DNA from: Nitrospirales bacterium
GTDB taxonomy: Bacteria; Nitrospirota; Nitrospiria; Nitrospirales; UBA8639
Direction: 5' to 3'
Length of the DNA: 46,617 nucleotides
NCBI GenBank assembly: GCA_020027205.1
Contig: JAHRAQ010000019.1
Span: 1 to 46,617 of the forward strand
Below are positions 28,355 to 39,309 of this stretch, piece by piece. The position numbers and the translations under genes were made by a program. Under the pieces are notes generated by a model. It was not told where the DNA came from and did not search any database. It saw only the letters and a program-made list of their open reading frames with translations. Numbering within the stretch: the first letter of the stretch is position 1; each line of letters starts with the position of its first letter.

Positions 28355-31300
28355 CCCGAATGATACGCCTGCAGCGGCTTGATTGTCAGGGGCGATTTTC
28401 GCATGGCGTCAATCGCCGTCACCGCGGCCTGGATGCCCTGGATGGTCGTGAAATAGGGAATGTTCTGCCGGAGGGCTTCCCGGCGAATGGACAGGGAATC
28501 ATCCTGCGAGGACGCCGTGCCCACGGTGTTGACGACCATCCGCGCCTCGCGGTTTTTAATGGCGTCGACCAGATGCGGCCGGCCTTCCTTGACCTTGTTG
28601 ACGGTGGTGACCGCCAGCCCGCGTTCGCGCAGATACGACGCCGTGCCCCGCGTGGCCAACAGGGTGAATCCCATCGCCTGCAAGGCGCCGGCGACGGGCA
28701 CGGTGCCCGCCTTGTCCGCGTCTTTCATGCTCATGATGACGGTGCCCTCGCGTGGCAAACTCAACCCCGCGGCGGCCTGCGATTTGGCGAACGCCCATCC
28801 GAAGTCCCGGTCAATCCCCATCACCTCCCCCGTGGAGCGCATTTCCGGGCCGAGCAGCACGTCCACGTTGCCGAACTTGACGAAAGGGAACACCGATTCC
28901 TTGACCGCGACGTGCGACGTGGCCGGCGCGGCGGTGAACTTCAACTCCCGCAGCGACCGGCCCATCATGACCTTCATGGCCAGTTTGGCCAGGGGCACGC
29001 CGAGGGCCTTGCTGACAAACGGGACGGTGCGCGACGCGCGCGGATTGACTTCCAGAACAAACACGTCGCGCCCCCGCACGGCAAACTGCACGTTCATCAG
29101 CCCCACGACGCGCAGGTCCCGCGCCAGCACGACGGTCTGCTCGCGAATCCGGTCGAGCACGTCCGCGTCGAGGGAATGCGGCGGCAGGGAGCAGGCGGAA
29201 TCGCCGGAATGAATGCCGGCTTCCTCGACGTGTTCCATCACGCCGGCCACGACGACGTCGGCGCCGTCGGCCACCGCGTCCACGTCCACTTCGACGGCGT
29301 TGGCCAGATACTCGTCGATGAGCAGCGGATACCGGGCGGCCGTGAACATCTGCCGCGCGATGTATCGGCGAAGCGAGTCGTCGTCGTAGACGATTTGCAT
29401 GGCCCGTCCGCCCAGGACGTAGGACGGGCGCACCATGACCGGGTAGCCGATCCGCGCGGCCACGGCGCGGGCTTCGTCGTCGGATCGCGCGGCGCCGTTC
29501 CGGGGCTGCCGGAGGCCCAACTCGGCGATGAGTTCGCTGAACCGCGCGCGATCCTCGGCCCGGTCAATCGCGTCGGGCGTGGTGCCCAGAATTGGAATTC
29601 CCGCGCGTTCCAGGGGCAGCGCCAACTTGAGCGGCGTTTGCCCGCCGAACTGCACGACCACGCCCATGGGGCGTTCCACGTCCATCACGTTCAGGACGTC
29701 CTCTTCGGTCAGCGGTTCAAAGTAAAGCCGGTCGGCGGTGTCGTAATCCGTGCTGACGGTTTCCGGGTTGCAGTTCACCATGATTGTTTCGATGCCCAGT
29801 TCCCGCAGGGCGAGCGTGGCGTGGACGCAGCAGTAATCGAATTCAATCCCCTGCCCGATCCGGTTCGGGCCGCCGCCCAGGATGACGACCTTGTCCCGCG
29901 TGGTCGGGCGCGATTCGCATTCCCGGCCTCGGGTGGAATACAGATACGGCGTCATCGATTCAAACTCGGCGGCGCAGGTGTCCACGCGCGCGAACGTCAC
30001 CGGCTGTCGCAGATGGTCGCGACGGAACGTCCGCATGGCCTCCGGCGCGATGTCGAGCAGTTGACCCAGGCGTTCATCCGCGAAGCCCAGGCGTTTGGCT
30101 TCTTTGAGCAGGTCGAGCGCGCCGGGGTCGCGCCACCGTTCTTCGACCGGCGGACTCCCCGCCCCCGCCCCGTCCCGCGCCTCGACCGGCCGCGCCGCCC
30201 CCGTCGCCGCCGCCCGCGACGCAGACTCGCGGGCATGGGCCAGCAGGGCCTGTTCGCACCGGACGAGTTCGTCCAGTTGATCCAGAAACCAGGGATCGAT
30301 GTGCGTCGCCGCCGCGATCTCGGCGGCGGGGACGCGCAGCCGCAGCGCGTCCGCGATGTGCCAGGGGCGGTCGGGATGAGCCTCCCGCAGGGCCGCGCGC
30401 ACCCGTTCCGGTGCGTCCGGCGCCACCGCGTCGCCCGGAAGATGCCGGTCCAGGCCGTGCAGGGACGTCAGCCCGCACCGGCCCGTTTCCAGCGACCGCA
30501 GGGCCTTCTGAAACGCCTCCTTGAAGGTGCGCCCCAGGGCCATCACTTCGCCCACGGATTTCATTTGCGTCGTGAGCGCGGGATTGGAGCCGTGAAACTT
30601 TTCAAAGGCAAACCTCGGGATTTTGACGACCACGTAGTCCAGGGCGGGTTCAAAGGACACTTTGGTCACGCGGGTGATGTCGTTGGTCAGTTCGTCCAGC
30701 GTGTAGCCCACGGCCAGTTGCGCCGCGATTTTCGCGATGGGGAACCCCGTGGCCTTTGAGGCCAGGGCCGAACTCCGCGACACGCGCGGATTCATTTCAA
30801 TCACGATCATCTCCCCGTCGGCCGGGTTGAGGGCGAATTGGATGTTCGAGCCGCCGGTGTCGACGCCGATTTCCCGGATGATGCGCACGGCCGCGTCTCT
30901 CATGCGCTGGTATTCCTTGTCCGTCAGGGTCAGGGCCGGCGCCACCGTGATGCTGTCCCCGGTGTGTACGCCCATGGCGTCCATGTTTTCGATGGAGCAG
31001 ACGATGACGACGTTGTCGCGCGCGTCGCGCATCACTTCAAGTTCGTATTCCTTCCACCCGATCAGCGACCGCTCGATCAACGCCTCGCCCACCGGACTGG
31101 TGAGCAACGCCCATTCCACGTGGCGTTCAAACTCTTCCCGGTTCCAGGCGACGTTGCCGCCGGCGCCGCCCATGGTGAAGGAGGGCCGGACAATGGCGGG
31201 AAAGTTGATGGCGTCCGCGGCCCCGGCGGCCTCGTCGCGGGTCCTGACGAGATAACTCTCCGGCGTGGCCACGCCGATGTTTGCCATGGCCAGTTTGAAG

Positions 31301-31692
31301 GCGCCGCGATCTTCGGCCTTGCGAATGGCGTCGGCGTCGGCCCCGATGAGCCGTACGTTGTATTTGTCCAACAGGCCCCGCGCGTGCATGTCGAGGGACA
31401 CGTTCAGCGCCGTTTGTCCTCCCATGGTGGGCAACAGCGCGTCGGGGCGTTCGCAGTCGAGAATCCGCTCCACGACCTCGGCGGTGATGGGTTCAATGTA
31501 CGTGCGGTCGGCCATGTCCGGGTCGGTCATGATGGTGGCGGGGTTGCTGTTCAGGAGCACCACCTCGTAGCCCTCACGCTTGAGCGCCTTGCAGGCCTGG
31601 GTGCCGGAATAATCAAATTCGCAGGCCTGGCCGATGACGATGGGGCCGGAGCCGATGAGCAGAATGCGTCGCAGGTCGTCCCGTTTCGGCAT
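28351..31692 (-). CDS. carB: Carbamoyl-phosphate synthase large subunit
   Basis: A protein of about 1113 aa. The start at 31692 ([17 protein letters not shown]) is 5 bp after the M48 protease stop. It makes carbamoyl phosphate for pyrimidines and arginine. The first ATP-grasp half has [18 protein letters not shown] and [12 protein letters not shown], the second [19 protein letters not shown] and [16 protein letters not shown]. The C-terminal allosteric MGS-like domain has [13 protein letters not shown] then [15 protein letters not shown]. It is about 40 residues longer than the E. coli protein because of an Ala/Arg/Gly-rich stretch at about 30120-30240 in the oligomerisation region. Confidence 0.97.
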   Translation of the reverse strand: MPKRDDLRRILLIGSGPIVIGQACEFDYSGTQACKALKREGYEVVLLNSNPATIMTDPDMADRTYIEPITAEVVERILDCERPDALLPTMGGQTALNVSLDMHARGLLDKYNVRLIGADADAIRKAEDRGAFKLAMANIGVATPESYLVRTRDEAAGAADAINFPAIVRPSFTMGGAGGNVAWNREEFERHVEWALLTSPVGEALIERSLIGWKEYELEVMRDARDNVVIVCSIENMDAMGVHTGDSITVAPALTLTDKEYQRMRDAAVRIIREIGVDTGGSNIQFALNPADGEMIVIEMNPRVSRSSALASKATGFPIAKIAAQLAVGYTLDELTNDITRVTKVSFEPALDYVVVKIPRFAFEKFHGSNPALTTQMKSVGEVMALGRTFKEAFQKALRSLETGRCGLTSLHGLDRHLPGDAVAPDAPERVRAALREAHPDRPWHIADALRLRVPAAEIAAATHIDPWFLDQLDELVRCEQALLAHARESASRAAATGAARPVEARDGAGAGSPPVEERWRDPGALDLLKEAKRLGFADERLGQLLDIAPEAMRTFRRDHLRQPVTFARVDTCAAEFESMTPYLYSTRGRECESRPTTRDKVVILGGGPNRIGQGIEFDYCCVHATLALRELGIETIMVNCNPETVSTDYDTADRLYFEPLTEEDVLNVMDVERPMGVVVQFGGQTPLKLALPLERAGIPILGTTPDAIDRAEDRARFSELIAELGLRQPRNGAARSDDEARAVAARIGYPVMVRPSYVLGGRAMQIVYDDDSLRRYIARQMFTAARYPLLIDEYLANAVEVDVDAVADGADVVVAGVMEHVEEAGIHSGDSACSLPPHSLDADVLDRIREQTVVLARDLRVVGLMNVQFAVRGRDVFVLEVNPRASRTVPFVSKALGVPLAKLAMKVMMGRSLRELKFTAAPATSHVAVKESVFPFVKFGNVDVLLGPEMRSTGEVMGIDRDFGWAFAKSQAAAGLSLPREGTVIMSMKDADKAGTVPVAGALQAMGFTLLATRGTASYLRERGLAVTTVNKVKEGRPHLVDAIKNREARMVVNTVGTASSQDDSLSIRREALRQNIPYFTTIQGIQAAVTAIDAMRKSPLTIKPLQAYHSG

Positions 31693-31697
31693 GGGCG

Positions 31698-32612
31698 TCA
31701 GGGGTTCGCGGGGGCCGGTGCGGATTCCGGCGCGGATTCCGTCGGTGGCGGCGCCGCGGATTCCGGCATGGGGGTTGCGGCCGGTTCGGCGTTGGCGTCG
31801 TCGTCGGACACCGGCCGGTAATACGGCATGACCTCCGGCAGCCAGGCGGTGATGTTCTGAATCCGCATCACGTCGGACGGATGCGTGGACAGAAATTCGG
31901 GAATGGCCGCGTTGGAGCGGAAACAGAACCGCCCGATCATCTGCCGGGGGCATCCGCTCATGCGCTCCCAGAAACTCACCGTTTCGCGCGGGTCGTAACC
32001 GGCTTTCGCCATCAGCCGCAGGCCGATGTAGTCCGCTTCCGATTCCTGCCGCCGGCTGTGCGGCAGCGTGACGCTCACGCCGTACGCGCTCATGGCGCCG
32101 AGGGCCAGGTCGGGGTCCACCGCGCCGGCGGCGGCGCCGGCAATCGCGCCGATTTCGGCGATTTTATCCAGAATGCCACGGCTCATGCGTTCCGCGCCGT
32201 GCCGCTGGAGTACGTGCGCCACCTCGTGCGCCATGACCGCGGCCAGCCCGGCTTCGGTTTGTGTGTGTTTCAGAATGCCCGTGTACACGGCCACCTTGCC
32301 CCCCGGCAGGGCGAAGGCGTTGACCATGGTGTCGTCGTCGATCACGACAAACTCCCAATGGTATTCCGGCTTGTCCACCACGGCGGCGATGCGCCGCCCG
32401 ACGCGGTTCACCATGTCGTTGAGTTCGGCGTCGGCGCTCAACCGGGCCTGTTGCAGGACCGCGCGAAACGCCCCGATGCCCAGGGCCAGTTCTTTTTCCT
32501 CCGAGACAAAAATAATCTGGTCGCGCGCCGTGCCCGGCGCCTTGACGCACCCGGCCGCCGTGACCAGGGCGGCGCACAGGCCGGCGAGTATTCCAAAGAC
32601 GAACGCGCGCAT
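31698..32612 (-). CDS. M48-family metalloprotease lipoprotein
   Basis: A 304-aa protein starting at 32612, just after the SppA-like stop. A lipoprotein signal ends VTAAGC (Cys22). The zinc motif HEVAH is at residues 129-133 and the third ligand region is [20 protein letters not shown]. This matches periplasmic M48 proteases of the BepA/LoiP/YcaL kind, which watch over outer-membrane protein assembly. The last about 40 residues are Ala/Pro/Glu-rich ([17 protein letters not shown]). With sppA next door it forms a two-gene envelope-protease pair placed between carA and carB. Confidence 0.9.
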   Translation of the reverse strand: MRAFVFGILAGLCAALVTAAGCVKAPGTARDQIIFVSEEKELALGIGAFRAVLQQARLSADAELNDMVNRVGRRIAAVVDKPEYHWEFVVIDDDTMVNAFALPGGKVAVYTGILKHTQTEAGLAAVMAHEVAHVLQRHGAERMSRGILDKIAEIGAIAGAAAGAVDPDLALGAMSAYGVSVTLPHSRRQESEADYIGLRLMAKAGYDPRETVSFWERMSGCPRQMIGRFCFRSNAAIPEFLSTHPSDVMRIQNITAWLPEVMPYYRPVSDDDANAEPAATPMPESAAPPPTESAPESAPAPANP

Positions 32613-32617
32613 GGCGT

Positions 32618-33610
32618 CTAGGGCAGCCAGAGGTAGAAAAAGGCCGGCGCGCCGCCGAAGATCTTCGTCATCGACGCGGCGTCGAGTGCGGGCCATTGCC
32701 ACCCCGCCGCCGGCGGCCCTCCGGCCCATTGCGCGTACAGATTCGGGTGAGAGCCGCCGCCGCGCCGGTAGACGATGACGCGGGCGTTCTCCAGATTCGC
32801 GGTCTGTTCGGCCAGCGCGATGGTGTCGTCCAGATAGCCGATGGCATCGATCAAGCCGTGATCTTTGGCCTGCTCCGCCGAGTAGATGCGGCCGTCGGCC
32901 AACTCGCGAATGGCGTCGGGGGTCAACGCCGGCCGCCCCTGTTCGATTACGCGCAGAAACCGTTCGTAAAACGAATCAATCACGCTTTGGAACATGTCGC
33001 GCTCCTGCGGAGTCATGGCGCGAAACGGCGACCCCATGTCCTTGTGCGGCCCCGACGTCACCGCGTCCGCCCGAATGCCGATTTTCTCCATGAGGCCCGC
33101 CGCGTTCAGCGTCAGCATCATGACGCCGAGACTGCCCGTCACCGACGAGGGGTGCGCCATGATGCGGTCGGCCCCCATTGCCACGTAGTACCCGCCCGAC
33201 GTGCCCAGGTCCATGATGCCCGCGATGACCGGGACCTGCCGTTTCTTTTTAAATTCCAGAATTTCGTGATACAGAATATCCGAGGCCGTGACCGTCCCGC
33301 CCGGCGTGTTGATCCGCAGGACGACGGCTTTGACGTCCTCATCCTCGGCGGCCCGCGTCAACTCCTCCCGGAACCGCGTCGGCAAACTGGGGCGGCGGGT
33401 CAGGCGCGCCAGCACGCCGCCGGGTTTGGCCGAGGTCAGCACCCCGGACAGATCCACGAGCAGCACCTTGTCCGGCCCCTCGCCCGACAGCACGACTTCT
33501 TCCAGCGGGGCCGCTCCCGGGAAAAAGGACGGGGGCATGCAGCCCGCGGCGGTCAGCACGCAGCCGACGGCGGTCAACGTCGCCAGGCCTGGCAGAAACG
33601 GTCTAGACAT
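32618..33610 (-). CDS. SppA-like signal peptide peptidase, lipoprotein type
   Basis: A 330-aa S49-family protease with a single protease domain. A lipoprotein signal ends LTAAGC (Cys24) instead of a plain membrane anchor. The catalytic Ser138 lies in MDLGTSGGYYVAMGAD and Lys190 in TSGPHKDMGSPFR; AVVLRINTPGGTVTASD is the typical preceding loop. Such enzymes cut leftover signal peptides or membrane-protein fragments. The gene overlaps carA by 8 bp. Confidence 0.92.
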   Translation of the reverse strand: MSRPFLPGLATLTAVGCVLTAAGCMPPSFFPGAAPLEEVVLSGEGPDKVLLVDLSGVLTSAKPGGVLARLTRRPSLPTRFREELTRAAEDEDVKAVVLRINTPGGTVTASDILYHEILEFKKKRQVPVIAGIMDLGTSGGYYVAMGADRIMAHPSSVTGSLGVMMLTLNAAGLMEKIGIRADAVTSGPHKDMGSPFRAMTPQERDMFQSVIDSFYERFLRVIEQGRPALTPDAIRELADGRIYSAEQAKDHGLIDAIGYLDDTIALAEQTANLENARVIVYRRGGGSHPNLYAQWAGGPPAAGWQWPALDAASMTKIFGGAPAFFYLWLP

Positions 33611-34808
33611 GGGCGGCCTCCATCATGTGTCGAAATTGTCCAAACAGATAGGATGCGTCATGCGGCCCCGGCGACGATTCGGGATGATATTGCACCGACA
33701 ACACCGACGCGGCGGCGCAGGCCAGCCCCTCCGCGCACTCGTCGTTGAGACTCACATGCGTCGGCTCAAACCGGCCCCACGGCGTGTCCAGACCGCCCCG
33801 CGCCGCTGCCGGCACGTCCACCGCGAAATTATGATTGTGCGATGTAATCTCCACTTTGCCGGAGCGCAGGTCCAGCACCGGATGATTGGCGCCGTGATGT
33901 CCGAACTTTAATTTGTAGGTGGACAGTCCGAGCGCCAGGCCTAGAATTTGATGCCCCAGGCAAATGCCCATGACGGGCCGCCACCCCAGCAGGTCTTGAA
34001 TGTGCGGCACCGCGTAGGACGGTCCCTGCGGGTCGCCGGGGCCGTTGGACAACAGGATGCCGTCCGGGTTCATGGCGCGAACGGCATGCGCCGTGGTGGA
34101 CGCCGGCACCACCGTGACGTCGCAGGATTCATCCACCAGCCGCCGTAAAATATTTTGTTTGACGCCGAAGTCATAGACCACCACCCGCAACGGCGTTGCC
34201 GCCGCCGACGTGGGATGCCCCGCCGCCGACGCGCCCCGCCCCTCGACCGCCCCGCCCCGCCCCTCGGCGGTGTGATGCTGTGGCCAGGCCCCGGTGCCCT
34301 CGCGCCAGTCGTAGGCGACGTCGCACGTCACGGCGCCGGCCAAGTCCCGGCCGGTGATGGACGGCAACGCGCGTGCTTTCTCCACCAGACGGCCGGGGTC
34401 GGTATCCACATGGGAAATCACGCCCGGCTGCGAGCCGTGGTCGCGCAGGTGCCGCGTGAGATGCCGCGTGTCGATGCCCGCGATGCCCGTCACGCGGTGG
34501 CGCGTCAGATAGTCATGCAGCGACAGGTCCGACCGCCAGTTGCTGGGACGGCGGCACTCTTCGTGGACAATCAACCCCTCGGCCCACGGGCGGCGGGATT
34601 CGGCGTCCTCTTCCGGCAGGCCGTAGTTGCCGATGTGGGGGCAGGTCATCACCACCATCTGCCCGGCGTAGGACGGGTCCGTGAGGATTTCCTGATACCC
34701 GGTCATCGCGGTGTTGAAGACGACTTCGCCGGCGGTTTCCCCCGTCAGGCCCAACGCCCGGCCTTCCCACGTCATGCCGTCGGCCAGCGCCAGCAGCGCC
34801 CTGTTCAT
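33603..34808 (-). CDS. carA: Carbamoyl-phosphate synthase small (glutaminase) subunit
   Basis: A 401-aa protein from the ATG at 34808, which overlaps the stop of the DUF4149 gene (ATGA); an ATG at 34820 is the alternative. It supplies ammonia from glutamine to CarB. The N-terminal small-subunit domain has GEVVFNTAMTGYQEILTDPS. The class I glutaminase has Cys283 (MGICLGHQILG), His375 and Glu377 (QYHPESSPGP). The linker between domains (about residues 180-206) is a short repeat-like stretch AEGRGGAVEGRGASAAG. Unusually, carA is parted from carB by two protease genes. Confidence 0.97.
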   Translation of the reverse strand: MNRALLALADGMTWEGRALGLTGETAGEVVFNTAMTGYQEILTDPSYAGQMVVMTCPHIGNYGLPEEDAESRRPWAEGLIVHEECRRPSNWRSDLSLHDYLTRHRVTGIAGIDTRHLTRHLRDHGSQPGVISHVDTDPGRLVEKARALPSITGRDLAGAVTCDVAYDWREGTGAWPQHHTAEGRGGAVEGRGASAAGHPTSAAATPLRVVVYDFGVKQNILRRLVDESCDVTVVPASTTAHAVRAMNPDGILLSNGPGDPQGPSYAVPHIQDLLGWRPVMGICLGHQILGLALGLSTYKLKFGHHGANHPVLDLRSGKVEITSHNHNFAVDVPAAARGGLDTPWGRFEPTHVSLNDECAEGLACAAASVLSVQYHPESSPGPHDASYLFGQFRHMMEAAHV

Positions 34809-35329
34809 TGCGGCCGCCATTGCCTTAATTTTACCACAAGGAGGCTCACGACGACGCCGGCGTTGAACAGATGCAGCGCGCGCATCGTCGTATGAAGTTG
34901 GAAAAACGTTTCCAGGGCCGCCCGCTTTGCGTCCGGCGACTCCGCCGCAAACGCGGCCTCTTGCAGTTCGGCGGCCCGCGGCCCCAGCGCCGCCGCCAGG
35001 AGACACGTCGAGACCGCCAGCACGGCCACCAGACCGGCGCCGGTTCGCGACGACGGCGGCACGCGCGCCGGGTCCCGCCGATGTTGCCGCCGGCGCACGA
35101 ACTCCGTGCCGATGAACACGACGACGATGCCGCCGGTCAGGAGATGCCAGTGGTGAAACACGCGGCGCAAGAACCGCCCGCCCGTTTCCATGTCCAGAGT
35201 ATTAAACACCGCCGGCACCACCAGCGTCAGCAACGCCGCGAACCCGCCGATCCACATCGTCAACCCAAGCAAATCCAGCACCGCGCAAGACAGCCGCCAC
35301 CCTTGCCGCCCTTCAACCCCCGGCGTCAT
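34805..35329 (-). CDS. DUF4149/TMEM205-like membrane protein
   Basis: A 174-aa protein with about four membrane segments: LSCAVLDLLGLTMWIGGFAA, a second starting TGGIVVVFIGTEF, one around AVLAVSTCLLAAALG, and one near the end (LHLFNAGVVVSLLVV). The pattern MWIGG...VPAVF and LHTTMRALHLFN fits DUF4149. Function unknown. GGGAG (35336-35340), 6 nt before the ATG, fixes the start and rejects the 10 extra codons that run into the repeat. It is the first gene of the carA-carB-greA run. Confidence 0.75.
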   Translation of the reverse strand: MTPGVEGRQGWRLSCAVLDLLGLTMWIGGFAALLTLVVPAVFNTLDMETGGRFLRRVFHHWHLLTGGIVVVFIGTEFVRRRQHRRDPARVPPSSRTGAGLVAVLAVSTCLLAAALGPRAAELQEAAFAAESPDAKRAALETFFQLHTTMRALHLFNAGVVVSLLVVKLRQWRPQ

Positions 35330-35717
35330 GTGGCACTCCCGCTTGCTCCCCTCTGTCATTCTTCCCCTCCCTCTCCGTCATCCCCTCTGTCCGTCATTCC
35401 CGACCCCCGAATGGGAACGTCGGGGGCAGGCGTTAGTCGTCGGGAATCCCTCCCCCTCCGTCATTCCCGACGTTAGTAGTCGGGAATCCATCCTTCAGTT
35501 TCCTTTTCTGTCTGTGGTGCGGAAAAGAAAAAACAACAACAAGATGGATTCCCAACTAAAGATGTCGGGAATGACGGAGGGGGACAATGCCGTCGTGCCC
35601 GCGTCTTTTCTGTCCGTCATCCTCTCCTTCCCTCATCCCCTTCGTCCGTCATTCCCGACCCCCGAATGGGAACGCCTGTCCCCGACCCCCGATTACGAAC
35701 GCCTGTCCCCGACATTT
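35330..35717. repeat. Repeat block upstream of the carA operon, with an expanded nested palindrome
   Basis: No gene is seen. A hairpin with the 27-bp insert lies at about 35393-35450; a composite element at about 35458-35581 is nearly identical to that at 25636-25759; and a hairpin with an expanded insert (35659-35739) begins at about 35649. No promoter outside the repeats was recognised for the nine-gene run that starts at 35329. Confidence 0.8.
35404..35430 (+). repeat. 27-bp palindromic insert (module M2), copy 3
   Basis: The same 27-bp sequence and insertion point as at 3281, 23777 and 43630, followed here by CGTTAGTCGTCGGGAATCCC. Confidence 0.75.
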
Positions 35718-35739
35718 TTAATCGGGGATCGGGGGCAGG
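35659..35739 (+). repeat. Expanded multi-level palindromic insert (module M2 derivative)
   Basis: An 81-bp insert at the M2 position. It contains CCCCCGAATGGGAACG, then CGCCTGTCCCCGA twice, ATTTTTAATCGGGG and finally TCGGGGGCAGG, so several CGCCTGTCCCCGA / TCGGGGGCAGGCG stems nest in one another. Its last part overlaps the 3' end of pyrC. Confidence 0.65.
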
Positions 35740-37061
35740 CGTTCGTCGTCGGGAATCCATCCTTCAGTTCCTTCATTCTCATACACCACCTCCCCGCCCA
35801 CCAGCGTGGCGACGACGCGCCCTTTCATGGTCCAGCCGGCGAACGGCGTGTTGCGGCTGCGTGAATGCAGTCGCGCGGGGTCCACCACCCACGTCGCGTT
35901 CGGGTCGAACACCGTGACGTCGGCGTCGACGCCCGGCTCAAGCGTCCCATGGGGCAGGCGAAACGCGCGCGCGGGCGCGGTCGTCAGTTTGGCCAGCGCC
36001 TGCTCCAGCGTCAGCACACCCTCTTCGACCAGCGCCAGCGTGAGCGGCAGGGCCGTTTCCAGCCCGACGACGCCGAAGGGCGCCGCGTCGAATTCCAACT
36101 GCTTTTCCTGTGAGGCATGAGGCGCGTGGTCGGTGGCCACCATGTCGATGGTGTCGTCCCGCAGTCCTTCCCGGACCGCCCGCACGTCCGCCTCGGCGCG
36201 CAGCGGGGGATTCATCTTGGCCTGTGTGTTGTACGACCGCACGGCGTCGTCCGTGAGCGAGAAGTGATGCGGCGCGGCTTCGGCGGTCACGGGCAGGCCC
36301 CGCGCCCTGGCCTCCCGAATCATGCGGACGGCGCCGGCCGTGCTGACGTGCGGCAGGTGCAGCCGCGCGCCGGTCAGTTCGGCCAGGACGAGATTCCGGG
36401 CGACCATGACCTCTTCGGCGGCGCGGGGGATGCCGGGCAACCCCAGTTCCGTGGACACCGCGCCTTCGTGCATGGCGCCGCCGATGGACAGGCGGCAATC
36501 TTCGCAATGATCGATCACCGGCAGGTGAAACGCCGAGGCGTATTCCATGGCCCGGCGCATGACGAGGCTGTCCATGACCGGCACGCCGTCGTCGGACACC
36601 GCCACGCAGCCGGCGTCGCAGAGTTCCCCGATTTCCGCCAACTCCTCTCCCCGCGAGCCTTTGGTAATGGCGCCGATGGGAAACACCCGCGCCTTCCGGG
36701 CCGCCGCCGCCTGGGCGAGCATGAACTCCGTGACGGCGCGGGAATCGTTGACGGGCCGTGTGTTGGGCATGCAGCACACCGAGGTAAATCCGCCGGCCAC
36801 GGCCGCCGCCCCGCCGGTGGCGATGGTTTCCTTGTATTCAAACCCCGGCTCACGGAAATGCACATGCGCGTCCACCAACCCCGGACAGACCACCAGCCCC
36901 CCGGCGTCGATGATGCGCGCCGCCGCCCGGATTTTTTTGTGCAGACCCGGTTCCACGGCAACGATGCGCCCGTCTTCGATCAGCACGTCGGCCACCCCGT
37001 CCCATCGCCCGGGGTTCAGCACGCGGCCTCCTTTGATGAGAATGGTTTCCTTATGTGTCAT
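35718..37061 (-). CDS. pyrC: Dihydroorotase
   Basis: A 447-aa amidohydrolase of the class I (PyrC/AllB-like) kind that closes carbamoyl-aspartate to dihydroorotate. The metal motifs are HVH in GLVDAHVHFREPG, the His regions VIDHCEDC and LHLPHVSTAG, and the catalytic Asp in VATDHAPHASQEKQ. AGGA, 6 nt before the ATG at 37061, supports the start. The ordinary end of the protein appears to be VVYENEG; the last 16 residues (TEGWIPDDERLPPIPD) are translated from a repeat element. It follows pyrR-pyrB after 311 bp of repeats. Confidence 0.96.
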   Translation of the reverse strand: MTHKETILIKGGRVLNPGRWDGVADVLIEDGRIVAVEPGLHKKIRAAARIIDAGGLVVCPGLVDAHVHFREPGFEYKETIATGGAAAVAGGFTSVCCMPNTRPVNDSRAVTEFMLAQAAAARKARVFPIGAITKGSRGEELAEIGELCDAGCVAVSDDGVPVMDSLVMRRAMEYASAFHLPVIDHCEDCRLSIGGAMHEGAVSTELGLPGIPRAAEEVMVARNLVLAELTGARLHLPHVSTAGAVRMIREARARGLPVTAEAAPHHFSLTDDAVRSYNTQAKMNPPLRAEADVRAVREGLRDDTIDMVATDHAPHASQEKQLEFDAAPFGVVGLETALPLTLALVEEGVLTLEQALAKLTTAPARAFRLPHGTLEPGVDADVTVFDPNATWVVDPARLHSRSRNTPFAGWTMKGRVVATLVGGEVVYENEGTEGWIPDDERLPPIPD

Positions 37062-37372
37062 GGACGTTCCTGTTCATTCCGTCATTCCATTCCTTCCGTC
37101 CGTCATTCCCGACGTTTTCATTCGGGAATCCATCCTCGTTTTGCATTGTCTTAACAATGTACAACAGAAAGATGGATTCCCGACTAAAGATGTCGGGAAT
37201 GACGGAGAGGACAGGGCCATTCCCGCCGTCCCCTTTTCGCCAGCCCGCCATGTCTGTCCTTCCTCTCATTCCTCTCATTCCTCTCCTTCCGTCATTCCCG
37301 ACATTAGTAGTCGGGAATCCATCCTTCTTTTCCCATTCTTCTTTCCCCATCCTTCTTTCCCATCGCCCCCCC
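37062..37372. repeat. Repeat block between pyrB and pyrC
   Basis: An ordinary hairpin (CATTCCCGACGTTTTCATTC...) lies at about 37102-37135, then a spacer and a reversed hairpin (GATGGATTCCCGACTAAAG...) at about 37170-37205, together a composite unit. Another ordinary hairpin lies at about 37294-37330. No gene is seen. It interrupts what would otherwise be a continuous pyrRBC operon. Confidence 0.8.
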
Positions 37373-38922
<1,550 letters not shown>

Positions 38923-38964
38923 TCACGGGCATCGCCCGCCCAGAGCGTTCATCGTCACCACGTT

Positions 38965-38997
38965 CCTTTCCTCACCTCACCGGATGAGTCGTAAAGG
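38965..38997 (-). promoter_or_regulatory. PyrR-binding hairpin (anti-antiterminator)
   Basis: On the minus strand the leader RNA has a lower stem CCUUU/AAAGG, an internal loop ACGA/G, an upper stem CUCA/UGAG, and a tip matching the known PyrR consensus ARUCCNGNGAGGYU at 12 of 14 positions (38973-38986). The two mismatches are the first and last bases, and they change an A-U pair to C-G, so the pairing is kept. The hairpin begins at about the predicted transcription start. Confidence 0.85.
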
Positions 38998-39004
38998 CAC
39001 CACC

Positions 39005-39033
39005 ATCCTAAAATCCCACTCCGCAAAAGTCAA
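39005..39033 (-). promoter_or_regulatory. Sigma70-type promoter of the pyr operon
   Basis: On the minus strand TTGACT (39033-39028), 17 bp, TAGGAT (39010-39005). The predicted start is near 38998, exactly where the PyrR-binding hairpin begins, with about 140 nt of leader before pyrR. Confidence 0.75.
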
Positions 39034-39039
39034 CCCCCA

Positions 39040-39309
39040 CCCCGCCCTTCCGTCATTCCCGACCCCTCCTTCCGTCATTCCCGTCTTCTCCTTCCGTCAT
39101 TCCCGACATTAGTAGTCGGGAATCCATCCTTCTTTTCCTCGTCCCAACCAGGGAAAGACAACTGAAGGATGGATTCCCGACAAAAGACGTCGGGAATGAC
39201 GGAGGGGGATGTTGTCATTCCCGCTCCCCTCCTTCCGTCATGAATGCCGGCGGGAGCCAAATGCCGCCACACCCTTGCCCGCCGGCGTTTGTCGCCGGGG
39301 CCGGCGGCG
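39040..39309. repeat. Repeat block upstream of the pyr promoter
   Basis: CGTCATTCCCG fragments are followed by a composite element: an ordinary hairpin at about 39094-39130, spacer CCTCGTCCCAACCAGG, and a reversed hairpin GGATGGATTCCCGACAAAAG... at about 39166-39206. 39240-39309 is GC-rich and unremarkable. No gene is seen. Confidence 0.75.

Noticed and set aside
28252..30759. Plus-strand open frame of about 835 codons
   Set aside because: It is the shadow of carB; no domain is recognisable and the product is an Arg/His/Gly-rich antisense type.
38923..38952. Nine-codon open frame in the pyrR leader (MNALGGRCP)
   Set aside because: The upstream purine run is 11 nt or more away and doubles as the PyrR hairpin arm. 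A leader peptide is not needed to explain the attenuator.
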